Shown piece after piece: positions 41,797-52,092 of a stretch of 64,000 nt of DNA; position 1 is the first letter of the stretch; each line of letters begins with the position of its first letter. Source of the stretch: Nannochloropsis oceanica (Eukaryota > Sar > Eustigmatophyceae > Eustigmatales > Monodopsidaceae). A model generated the notes under the pieces. It searched no databases, was not told the DNA's origin, and saw only the letters and a list, made by a program, of their open reading frames with translations. Position numbers and translations under genes: made by a program. The stretch covers positions 1,066,001 through 1,130,000 of the forward strand of contig CP038117.1 of NCBI GenBank assembly GCA_004519485.1, in the 5' to 3' direction.

Positions 41797-43098
41797 AGGG
41801 TAACAACCCGCCAACAAGACAAGTCCTAATGGCCCATATGGGAAGTAAAGAGCATTCTTTCTCTCTTTAGTGTTGCCCTGGCTGCCCAGCGCACTCTGCA
41901 GGACGTTCGTCCACGGTTGCTCACAATAAAATGTAGGTAACAGACCTTTTCATTTCATAGCGACAATACGCACCTCTCCGCGTGCGCACATTTGGCAAAA
42001 TATGGATCGTAGTGTTCGCCTGTTGCATCTTCAGGGTGACAAGAGCAGTGGACTTTGCGTGGGAAAAAACAGAAAAGTGGCACGTTTCCGGGGAAAGCGT
42101 CACCAATTTGACTTCACAGTCAACCACAACAAGCGATGCGGCGTCGATGCAGCGTGCCTTTGACCCTTCAAGCTTTTGTTAACATTGTTGAGTCTGGCTG
42201 TATGCCTTATACGAGAGTTGGTTACGGGCAACGAGAAGCCCCTCTGTCGTGGCCTGGCCGCCAGCTTGGACATTCGCTCGCCCTACTCGAGCCCATGGGC
42301 TTTTCTTCCGACCAAGTCTTTATTCTCCATGCCTATGCCTTGTCTGTCCTTTTCCGATGCACGTAATTTCCATTCCGCGTCTCATGTATCTGTAAGTCTC
42401 AGAGTCCCTTTGGACCCCTGTGTGGTTCTGTGTGTGGCATTTTTCGCCCCTTTTCTCTGCATCAGCGAACCAGAACAAGAACACGGGCCAGAGGAACGCG
42501 CCGTGGGAGGACGGTCACCCCTCACCTCTTTTTGCTTGGTCAGGAGGATAAGACACTCGACAGCAGCACAAGCCATCTTCTCGAGGTCGCAACCTGGTCG
42601 ACGTGGGCTGGTGTCCACTCCCCTCTCACTCACACTACATTTGAGCCCTTTTTAATCCCTCGGGGATCGACAAGGTTTCAACTGGGCAGTGGCACTGGTG
42701 TCCGTGGTACCGTGGACAATTCACAGGCCCTGCAGCCACGCAGGGGCGAGGGGGAAGGGTGTAACACTGCTTTGCATGCACCCCGATCGGCTTTCTTGTG
42801 ATGCGAACCCGGCTGCCAGCTTCAGCACAGCCAAGAAAAGGGCGCCGCGCCCCTTTGACAACGCACATACAGAGTGATGCGGCGGGTCTGGACACCCACA
42901 GCTCCTTCGTCCCCTTTCTCTGACACTGACACGCCCTCCCACCCCCACGCACAGAAAGAGGCAGCCACCACCGCACAACAAGCAGTGTCCTAGTTCGGTG
43001 AAGCTTGGAAGCGTCGCCTCGGCATCACCACCTCATCCAAAACAACCGACACAACCCATCCCAGGCCCACGCCTCCGAGACATCTACTTTGAATTAAC
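41797..43098. other. Long intergenic region upstream of the zinc-cluster gene
   Basis: About 1.3 kb without a confident gene. A short ORF at 41982-42182 starts like a signal peptide (GKIWIVVFACCIFRVTRAVD) but ends after 66 residues. The rest may be promoter and 5' UTR. Confidence 0.4.
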
Positions 43099-44055
43099 AT
43101 GTCGCTCGACGCGGCCGAGTCCATGGAGACGCGAGGGGATCCCGCCCACCAGCGCCAACAAGAGCTCGAACAACAGCAGCAGCTCCACTACGGACATACG
43201 GACCACCCTCCCCCCCCCTTGCCTCCCCCGCCCCCTTTCCCTCGCTCCGACCCGCATCATCACCACCTCCATCCTCACGGCCCTCCTCCGCCTTTTGGCT
43301 ATGCAGTCTCCCTGGGGGTCCATGCCCCTCCTCCCCCTCCACATAGTCATCCGTCCCACCTCTTCCCCCAGCACGTCATAATGCCTCCCGCCCCTCCCGG
43401 AGGCCTGAAAAGCGAAATGGACGACGACAAGGATATAATGGTAAGCGCCGGCAACGGCGGCGATGGGCACGGCAGTCACGCCCACACCCACCCTAGCTCT
43501 AGTTCAAGCAGCATCAACACCACCATCACCAGCGATGGAGGGCCGCCCAACCAAGAGGACGGAAAGCTTTTCTTGGGGTGTAAAAAGGAAGGGTGTAACG
43601 GCATTTTGCTGGTGGGAACGACGACGCGGCATGGGGCGCCGTACCAGTGTCCCCGGTGCTTGAACAAGCAGAAGTACTGTCAGGATTGTCAGCAGCTTTA
43701 CATAAACTTTCGCCGTCATCGGATATTAGGCCATGAGTTGTATGAGTTCCAGCGGAAGCGACAGGTGCGTGGGGACAGGGAGGGAGGGAGGGAGGGAGGG
43801 AGGGAGGGAAGGAGGGTATGTGGTTGGTTTGTTTTGGGAATAGGTGCGTTCGGAAGCTTGTCATTTTTTGGGGGGGTTGATTGGAGTGCGTTCCCTCTGT
43901 GTACAGTGCTCGGGTTGGGCCGGGGGAAAAGGCATCTGGGGCAGGTCTTTCCCCTCCTCCATGGTCGAGGTTGAGGAGTAAGAATCCTGGCTCACGTCCT
44001 TTGTATGTGTGTCACCCTGTCATCCACCCTCTTTTAATCACGGTAGGGTTACAGA

Positions 44056-44088
<33 letters not shown>

Positions 44089-44728
44089 GTGTCTGTCTGT
44101 CTGTCTGTCCTGCATCCTGTTTTTTAATCACGGTTGGTCTGGGGTCGAATCTGTCGACACGTTTGTCGTTTTAAAACATGTCGTTTGAAAAGGCGGTTTG
44201 GAGAAAGGAGAGCAATGATTAACAGTGCGGTGACACGGTCGTGGGCAGAGCAGCACCAGCAGAAGAATGTCCTTCGCTGCCCTGACTCTGGTTCACGATT
44301 GCATGGATTAAATGCAGATGAAGAGGAGGAGAGGGAAGAGAAGGAGGGGGGGGAGGAGGTGGAGGAAAAGGAGAAGGGCGTCCTCGGAAGAGTAACCCCC
44401 CCCTCTCCCTCCCCCCTCCTCCTCCTCCTCCCCCTACTGCTCTTCTCTTCTCCTGCAATCAGACTGTGTCAACCTGCCTTCAAAGCTCTGTCTCTCTCCT
44501 CTCCGTCTTTCTCATCTCTCCCACTTTCTCTCTCCTTCCTCCTCCTCTCCCTCTCCCTCTCTCCCTCTCCCTCTCTCTCCTTTTGTCGTCTCGCTTCGGT
44601 GTGCTCGATGAATCCCCTCTGTGACATAGGTCCTCATACGTAACAACCACGGTCTCTTCGTTCCTGCCGATCAGAGTAAAAAGGTCCCCGTTACCATCAC
44701 CGGCCCCGGCATTTTCAGCAGCGGCAGC

Positions 44729-44771
<43 letters not shown>

Positions 44772-46069
44772 ACAGCATTTCCGTCAGCAGCACCAGCGCA
44801 GGTTCAACGTCTTCCCTCCTGGGAGGGGGAGGACGCCAATCCCAGAAGCAGAAGCAGGCGGCGGCGGCTGCTGCTGCGGCTGCTGGCGTTGAGATGGGGG
44901 GACGACGAGTAAGAGGGGATGGGCGCTCCCGGCGTCCGACTAAGGGTCGAGGTAAGGGACATGATGAAATTAGCCTTGAGGAGGAGGAGGAAGAGGAAGG
45001 GAATGAGGAAGGGGAGAGGATGAAAGAGGAAGGGGAGATGATGATTTATGCGCCGGCGGGCGCGGTGTGGACTGGAGGAAGGGAAGGAGGTAGAGGGGGG
45101 GTTCCTCCTACCCCTGAGGTGGCTGAGGAGTTGGATGACGCGTCAGATATTTTGGTCAAGCTGATGCAGGGACAAAGCAGTAGCAATAAGCGCAGCAAGA
45201 CGGGCGAACTCACATCTCCAGGTGGAGGGATGAACAAGCCGCCGCTGCCAAAGCAGCAGCAGCAGCAACAACAACGACAACAACAACCTGTGTGCCAGCA
45301 ACAGAAGCAGCAGCAGTTGCAGCAGATGGAGACAGAAACAGGTGCAGCAGCAGCCGCAACAGGGGCTATTGCATCCATGTCATCCGCCGCCGGCCATGTC
45401 TCTTCTCCAGGCCAAGCCCAGCCCATCGAGCCCATGTCCCCCGACGGCCCGAATTCCTCTGCACTGCCCCCCTCCTCCTCTGTTTCCAATGCCTCCTCCT
45501 CCTCCTCCTCCTCCTCCTCCTCTGCCGCTGCTTTCTCCCCCCCTCCTTCCTTGCAGCCACCCGCCGCGTGGTCCTCGTCCAACTTCCTTGCTTCCTTCAA
45601 GCCTCCCACCCTACTCCCTGCAAACGCGAGTCAGATGCAGCGTCAGCAGCCACGCTGGGTGAGTGGCGATGCTGCCTCCTTCCTTCCCCCCCCCTTCTCC
45701 TTTAGTTCCAAGACCATGCGCGAAAACGACCCAGTGGCTCCACTAGAGATCCCTCCTTCCCTTCCTCCCTTGCCTACCCTCGTGGGGAAGGATTTTGGGC
45801 CGCCCTCTACAGCAGCTGCAGCGGCAGCAGGGACGGAGCGGGACGCAGGGACGCAGACGTCGCCTTCGGGCTCTTCTCCTCCCCCCCCCCCTCCTCCTCC
45901 TCCTGAGCAGCAGCAGCAGCAGGAGGAGTGGTCGTCATCGTCCTGTGCATCGGGCGCAGCAGCAAGAGCTACTCTGCCAGCGGCGATGGGATCAGGAGGA
46001 GGAGGAGGAGGAGTAGGGAATGGAGGCAGCGTCCCTGTGGAGGTTAAGAATGTTACCCTTTTTGTTTGA
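43099..46069 (+). CDS. Cys/His-cluster protein with extensive low-complexity regions
   Basis: Exons 43099-43764 and 44630-46069 (CGACAG|GTGCGT ... GACATAG|GTC, phase 0) encode 701 residues. The only folded-looking part is about 155-222: FLGCKKEGCNGILLVG, YQCPRCLNKQKYCQDCQQLY, INFRRHRILGHELYEF. It has three Cys pairs (CX4C, CX2C, CX2C) and two or three His, so it probably binds zinc. I do not match it to a named finger. Everything else is Pro/His-rich (first 100 residues) or runs of Ser, Gln, Ala, Glu and Gly. A possible short conserved patch begins exon 2 (VLIRNNHGLFVPADQSKKVP). A transcription or chromatin role is a guess. The 865-nt intron is the longest in the window. Confidence 0.65.
43776..43816 (+). 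repeat. (GGGA)n microsatellite
   Basis: About nine tandem GGGA/AGGG units just inside the intron of the Cys/His-cluster gene. Confidence 0.9.
44057..44109 (+). repeat. (GTCT)n microsatellite
   Basis: About thirteen GTCT units with one GTGT interruption, in the same intron. The flanks contain two copies of TTTTAATCACGGT (44030-44045 and 44120-44135), which bracket the repeat. Confidence 0.9.
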
Positions 46070-48917
46070 GGGAGGGAGGGATGGAGGGAGGAAGATGGGA
46101 GGACAGAGGGAGGGACGGTTTATTTGTGTACAGGGACACTCTTATTATTTGCAAGAGACGAGACAATCGCTTTCAATCCCAAGGGGAGAGTAGGAAAGAA
46201 TGAGGAAGGGAGGAAACGATGGAGAGAACAACGGGATTTGTGCATGCGCCTCTGTGTAGGGGGAAGAGGAGGAGGAAAAATGACTATCTCACGATTTTTG
46301 TGTACATATGCGGAGACCAAGAGAAAGCAGCCACAGCAGCACAAGCGGGAAGATGGAAGAAGGAAGACGATAAACATAAAGGGAGATAAAGTACCCCGAG
46401 GGAGAAGTGGAAGGAGAAGACGAATGCGGCCCCTCTGTTTTGATCCATTCAGTGTCAGTCATCTGTATGTGCGTGCATGTGCTTGTATGTACATGTATGG
46501 TGGAAAAAGAACCGATGGGGAACGTAAGGAATGGCGAAGCAAGACGAATTGTGTGGTTGAGGAAGACGATGATGGAGACGAAAAGCGTAAGGGCGATAGT
46601 TACGAGTGGGCGAAAGGAAGTAATTAAGGCCACCAACACGAACCGCAGAAGACAAAATTCACACAAAGAAGGTGGGGGATAAAAGGGGAAGGGGGGAAGA
46701 AAGAGACCATTTTTGACGTCGGCAGAGGAGAAGAAGAGCGCAAGGATCATGGCAACCAACCCAAAAAAGCACGAAGATGAAAAACGAAAGACCCACATTA
46801 CACTTATATAATATTGTGACATTTATCAATCAAGCATGTGAAGATAATACGTCCGATATTCCCCAAGAGAGAAAATGAAAAAGTGAGAACGAGAATCAGG
46901 GAAAATGAGAGAGAGACAGAGAGAGAGAAAATGAGAGAGAGATAGGGAGGATGGAGAGGAACAAAGGAAAAGGTACACTATAATACGCATATTTTTATGG
47001 ACGTCGACCACAACCACCATCATACAACTACCAAAGTGAAACGAAGATGAATAGGGGGAAAGGAAAGGAAAGCCAGCAGCAGCAGCAGCGGAGGCAAGAC
47101 AAGCGACAGCATCAACAGTCGCATACGAACAACAGAAAAAGCGAGTCAATGGGCGGATATTTCAAACATGTACAGAGAGACCTAAAAAAAAGAAGCAGTT
47201 GAAGAGTAGGAAGAAGAAGAAGAAGCAGCAGCAGTAGCATTTGCAACAGCAGCAGCCTCGCGAGAAGACTGGATCAAAGCAACCCATTCAAAGCAAGAAG
47301 AGGAGAAGGGCATGTCCAAGGTCAACACACAGACAGAAGATGTAAGCAAGCACATACCATCGGGCAGAGTAGTGGGCGTACGAGTGAGGGAAAGTGAGAA
47401 CGGGTGAAGGCAACAGCGGCAGCTTACCTTGTAGATTTGTCTTCGTTTGTCGTCGCCCTGCACCCTACTAGTCTACGTGTCCTTCCCTTCCACAAGGAGA
47501 AAATAATTCGGGACGACAAAGTGTCTCCACTCCCTACATACGATTTATCATCCATTTATCCACATTAAGTGTACCAACAACGAGAAGAACAAGTACCAAT
47601 ACAAGACGCCCAAGGAAATAATTTGCCAGTGCTTCCACCACTTTGGAAAGGAACACGGCATGTGGCTTTTGGCGTGGGAGCAATACGACAAAATGTGACC
47701 ACCCTTGCCGCTTGAGGCCGATTGCGTGGGATTGGCCCTGTCCTTTGGCTACAATTACGCCACTTTTTTTTCTTTTCCTTTTTATCCCCCTTAAGTATAC
47801 CCCCACTTCTATTCCTATTGCTAGCGTTTTCTTTCTGTTCCGGTTTCGTTTTTGCCGTCAGTCGTGATGCCCTATTCAAAAACTTGTCTCTGTTTCTGGT
47901 GTCCAAATACTTATACTATTCCACCTCTCTTGTTACTGCTGCATCTATTTCTGCGGCCATTTCCCCCCGTTTCCTTTCGCTTTTTCTTCGATTGTATTGT
48001 CCGAATGTCGACGCGATTCTTTCAACTCTCTCATCCTTTTTCGTGGCCTTTTCAATACAAACGCACTTCGCCCTCCGTTCACCTTCAGTTAGCTGCTTCC
48101 TATTCTATTCATATAGATTCTATCTTCCCCTGAAAAAACAAACGGGATTTCCTCACACCTTCTCGTTTCCGTTCCCACACGTTATTTTTTGTTTGACTTT
48201 GCCTTTTTCACCTTCCTCTCTTTTCTCTTTTCTTTCCGTTTCACCTGTCGTTCTTAGGTTTGCACTGATGGCTCGTCAAATTCTTTCGGGTTACTTTGTT
48301 TGGAGGGAGGTCGAATTTCGCTGGTGGTGCCACGATTTTTGGCAATTGCCGTTTCCACTAGCCTGCTTGATTTTCTTCTCCTTCTCTCCCCTCTTGATGC
48401 TTTTATGCTGTATCTCACGCACCCTACCACATATTTTTCTACCTATAAATTAATGAAACAGATAACATGCCATGGTTCGGCCAGTCTCTCTACTATCTTA
48501 AAATGCTCTTCCTTCTGTTGATACTCCTTTTCGTACGCCGCCTTCTCCTATTCCTCTTAATCTCTACCTCCTCTCATTCCTTATCTCTTTCTCGGTCTTG
48601 TCTCTCTTTCTCGCCTTTTTTAGAATTCATTTTTATTTGAGAATCCCCCCCTCATGTAATCTATTGGGGTTTACTTCTGCCTCTGGCTATTACCGTCGTT
48701 GCGTCTATATGTGGATGGGGCATAAATCGTACTCAAAATTCATGATGAAAAAAAATCTACTTATATACTGCTAGTGCTAGTGCTAGTGCCGCTCGTCCCT
48801 TTCTTTCCCTACTCCTCTCACTCACATGCACCACTTCTCTTCTCTCATCAACCATCTCAATCTCTCTGTTCACTTCTTCTCAAGGCAATCCATCCCCTCC
48901 TCTACTCCCAACCCCTC
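46070..48917. other. 2.8-kb convergent gene-free region with mirrored purine skew
   Basis: No convincing gene is seen. From 46070 to about 47480 the plus strand is strongly purine-rich (GGAGGAA, AGAGAGAG). From about 47750 to 48900 it is strongly pyrimidine-rich (TTTTCCTT, CTCTC). Both flanking genes point inward, so each would have a long purine-rich 3' tail. The 243-residue ORF at 47722-48453 is Phe/Leu/Ser-rich and is explained by the pyrimidine tract. A CTAGTG triplet repeat lies at 48771-48788. Confidence 0.55.
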
Positions 48918-51245
48918 TCACTGACGCCATCCCGACCCCTTACCCCCTTCTACATTATAAAACCCCGCAGCCGGCTGGGGCATTCCGAAAGAGGGCGCCT
49001 GAAGCTGCTGACCCAAGACAGCGAGACACTCTCCCCCCCCCTCCTCCTCTCCTCCTCCTCCTCCTCCTCCGAGTGACGAAGGCGAGAAAGAGGATTGGAG
49101 GGAGGCTGGGGGAGGCACGGCCAGGATCTCACAGACCCTCCCCTCAGGCAAATCCCTATAAGGGGTGCGAAGGACCAAACTGGCAACGCGTGGCTCGCGG
49201 AAGGTCACTAAGGCAGCACCAATGGGGGCACGGGTAGAGGGATCTGAGAGGAAGAATGCGTCTTCTACTTCACCTTCTCCGTGAAAGAGACCTCGAAGCA
49301 CGTCATGGGAGGCATCAAGCGCCATTCCACGCACCAGAACTTGACGCAAATGCTTGCTGCTGCTGAAGCTGCTGGTGGTGCTAGCGCTGCCAGTGGTGCT
49401 AGTACTGGAGGTGTTACCAGCGGTGCTATTCAAATCCTGAGGTCCAGGGGAGGAAGAGAACGAATGCGACGAGGACACGGCCGACGACACCGATGACGAG
49501 GAAGAAGAGGGGGAGATGTTAGTGAGGTTTCCTCCTTCTCCGCCGCCTCGAGGGAGGGAGGGAGGGACACCGATCACTCCATGTCGCCCGCCGCGCAGTT
49601 GGGTTAGATCAGGGCCTGGGAAGGACTTGCGGCGACTCTCCGAGGGAGCGACAACGGCAGTGGCAACAGAAGACTCGGTAGAATCACCCACACCTTCATT
49701 CCCCTTCCCTTCTCCGGTTGCGGTGGAAGCAAGAGGAGCGCGAGGGGGGAGGGCCCTCCCTCCCGTATGTCCACCGGGTAGCGTTGAACTCGCCTCACGG
49801 ACTGCTGCTGCTTGAGCGGCTGTCGCCAGGATTGCTGCAGTGGCGGCAGTGGAGGAGGACGAGGAGGAGAGGGACGGGCTCATGGAGGAGGCGGATGAGG
49901 GGGTAGTGCTGGGAGCTAGGGAGGGGGAATGAGCGATTTGCGGGTGCGAATACTGACGCTGGTGGTGCTGGTGGTGCTGCTGCAGCTGTTGGGGTGGTAG
50001 CTGGTGGTGGCGGTGATGATGCGGCGGGTAATGCTGCTGCTGATGGTGGTGGTGGTGGCTGCCATGTACATTTTGCTCACCTCTTCCTCCGCCTACGTAG
50101 TGATGATGCGGGGCCGACGACGGGGCGTGCGTATGCTGTGCTGGGTGGACCTCCCCTCCCCCTCCACCCCCAGTCGTACCCGCCCCCCGTTGAGACGCCA
50201 GAAAGCACTGAACATTACGGCCATCAATCGTGATGAACGGTAAATCCAACAGCCTGAACGCCGACTCACCATGGTCGAAGGTAACGAAAGCATAACCCTT
50301 ACTTTTACCGGTTGCCCGGTCACATATGACCGCGGCCTCCTGAATCGGCCCGAATACAGATAAGGCCTCTCCCAGCGAGTCGTTGGTCGTCCCCCAGGCG
50401 ATCCCCCGCACGAAGACCTTGCGGTTCGATAAGTCCATACAGGACCTGTCGTATGCTTCGTCGAAAATGGGCCCGCCCAGGTTGTTTGCGATGTCACACA
50501 GCAAGGCTACCAAGTGCTCTTTCGTGAAGGTCTCGAGGGCTCGCTTGAGGTAGTGCTGACGTTGCTTGGGGGTGACGAGAGGAGGAGGGGCCATTGGGCC
50601 GAGGGAGGTCATGCCGTGCGCGTGGTGGAGGGAGTCGGAGGAGGAAGAGGAGGACAAGGAGTGGGAGTGAAGGGAGGGGAGAGGAGGGGAAAGAGGGATG
50701 GAGGGTTGGCCATGTGTGTGCATGTTGCCGGGGTGGTGGTGACCTGCGGGACTGGAAAGGAGCATTGAGTGAGGGTGTTGGGAGGCCAAACTCAAACCAC
50801 AAGGGTTCCCGTGCTGGTTGTTACTGTTACTGTTACTGCTGCAGCTGCTATCCTTCAAGAGGGACTGAAGCTGATGGATCTGCTGCTGCTGCTGCTGATA
50901 TCGTCGCTGATTCTCCGACAATGCATGGTGGGCAAAGCAGTTTCCGCCTCCGTCCACGTGCGACGACGATGAGGGCAGTATCATCGAGCTGCTCCCAACG
51001 CCTAGTGCCGCCGCTGCCGCCGCGGGCAGGACATTGCCACCGCTGCTTTGCCGTTGCTCCTGCTGCTGCTGATGTTGTTGCTGCTGCTGGTGAAAGTTGT
51101 ATGCCGCAAAGGCCGCAGCGGCCGTGGCCGTGTACGGATGCATGTCAGTCACGTCTCCCTGCGGTCGTTGCTGCTGCTGCTGCTGCTGTTGCTGCTGCCA
51201 CGCACGCTGCTGCTGATGGTGCAGCGAGGCTCGTTCCTCTTCCAT
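48918..51245 (-). CDS. Two-RRM RNA-binding protein, hnRNP/UBA2-like, Gln-rich
   Basis: A single exon of 775 residues. RRM1 (about 270-350) is complete: RKVFVRGIAWGTTNDSLGEA, ICDRATGKSKGYAFVTFDHG. Its RNP2 is VFVRGI and its RNP1 KGYAFVTF. It is preceded by a helical region (YLKRALETFTKEHLVALLCD), as in plant UBA2/hnRNP A-B type proteins. RRM2 (about 635-715) is degenerate: RQVLVRGMALDASHDVLRGL, IGAALVTFREPRVASLVL, where RNP1 lacks two of the aromatic residues. The N-terminal 200 residues and the linker are Gln/His/Ser-rich, prion-like sequence. The protein probably binds mRNA. The poly-Gln tracts come from CAG/CTG runs at about 51170-51200, 51060-51090 and 50881-50900. Confidence 0.85.
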   Translation of the reverse strand: MEEERASLHHQQQRAWQQQQQQQQQQRPQGDVTDMHPYTATAAAAFAAYNFHQQQQQHQQQQEQRQSSGGNVLPAAAAAALGVGSSSMILPSSSSHVDGGGNCFAHHALSENQRRYQQQQQQIHQLQSLLKDSSCSSNSNSNNQHGNPCGLSLASQHPHSMLLSSPAGHHHPGNMHTHGQPSIPLSPPLPSLHSHSLSSSSSSDSLHHAHGMTSLGPMAPPPLVTPKQRQHYLKRALETFTKEHLVALLCDIANNLGGPIFDEAYDRSCMDLSNRKVFVRGIAWGTTNDSLGEALSVFGPIQEAAVICDRATGKSKGYAFVTFDHGESAFRLLDLPFITIDGRNVQCFLASQRGAGTTGGGGGGEVHPAQHTHAPSSAPHHHYVGGGRGEQNVHGSHHHHHQQQHYPPHHHRHHQLPPQQLQQHHQHHQRQYSHPQIAHSPSLAPSTTPSSASSMSPSLSSSSSSTAATAAILATAAQAAAVREASSTLPGGHTGGRALPPRAPLASTATGEGKGNEGVGDSTESSVATAVVAPSESRRKSFPGPDLTQLRGGRHGVIGVPPSLPRGGGEGGNLTNISPSSSSSSVSSAVSSSHSFSSSPGPQDLNSTAGNTSSTSTTGSASTTSSFSSSKHLRQVLVRGMALDASHDVLRGLFHGEGEVEDAFFLSDPSTRAPIGAALVTFREPRVASLVLRTPYRDLPEGRVCEILAVPPPASLQSSFSPSSLGGGGGGGEEEGGGECLAVLGQQLQAPSFGMPQPAAGFYNVEGGKGSGWRQ

Positions 51246-52092
51246 TTGCTTATTTACGTGTAGAGAGCGGATGTATTAGATTCCAATGACCATTGTCTGA
51301 GTCGCCGTCGTCTGATTTTGTTTTTGGGCGAACTGGTTGCTCCTGGTCGGATTGTGGCTTGGTGACAAGAGAGAGAATGAATGTGGGTGCGAGGCGTGAG
51401 AAAAACAATTGAACCAGCCGTGCCAGCCAATCAACAGAGGAGTGACCAAGGCTCGCAATTGCCACAAAGGCTCTGCTTGGCTCGCTGGTCAGTCGTAATG
51501 TGCCCAGATTGTGAGGAAGTCGAAAAAGGTAGACCCCCATGGGCCTCCCTCCTGGAGAAGTGGTCTGATCCGTTGCACTTCATCTCTGGCTTCGAGAGTT
51601 TGTCGATAGCAGAACAAGCGTGTGTGGGAGTTACTAGGTTGTACAAAGGCATGAGTGAAATCGACGACACACCCATGGTCAAACAAGCAACCTGGTGTGG
51701 CTGTTTTGTTTTGGCCCCCATGCCCCTCCATGAATCAGTATAAGAGCGACTTCTGACCACGGTTTGAATTTCTTGTGCCCGCGCGAACGCCGAGAGTCTC
51801 TGTCTCTCTCTCTCGTCGCTGCGTCTGAGTCCTGCGCGTGCGGGTTTTTGGGGAGTATGTGCTTTTGCTCATTTGACGACGAGCTCTACGTTGTAGAAAT
51901 AGAAAGAAAGGTTTTTGCGTGTCTTCTCACATACCACGACACTCACCCAACCACGAAAAACACAGGCCAAGCGGTGTTTAGCCTCCCCGCCTCTTCACAT
52001 CTCCTTGTCCGCTTCCGCCGTAGGAAGAATCCTCTCATAACCGGGCAACCCGCCCACCCCACGACCACGCCTACTCCACGTCTACGCCCACC
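51246..52092. other. Divergent promoter region, RRM protein/ClC
   Basis: 847 nt between divergent genes. Overlapping ORFs at 51381-51760 on both strands have no family resemblance. No promoter motif can be named. Confidence 0.45.

Noticed and set aside
44057-44109. CRISPR-like or telomeric array
   Set aside because: It is a plain GTCT tetranucleotide microsatellite in an intron, with no spacers.
46124-46627. 167-residue Lys/Arg-rich ORF after the Cys/His-cluster gene
   Set aside because: Purine-rich 3' sequence yields such ORFs by chance. No splice or domain evidence.
47722-48453. 243-residue Phe/Leu/Ser-rich ORF resembling a membrane protein
   Set aside because: It is explained by the pyrimidine-rich DNA. 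No helix pattern with loops, no homologue and no splice context.
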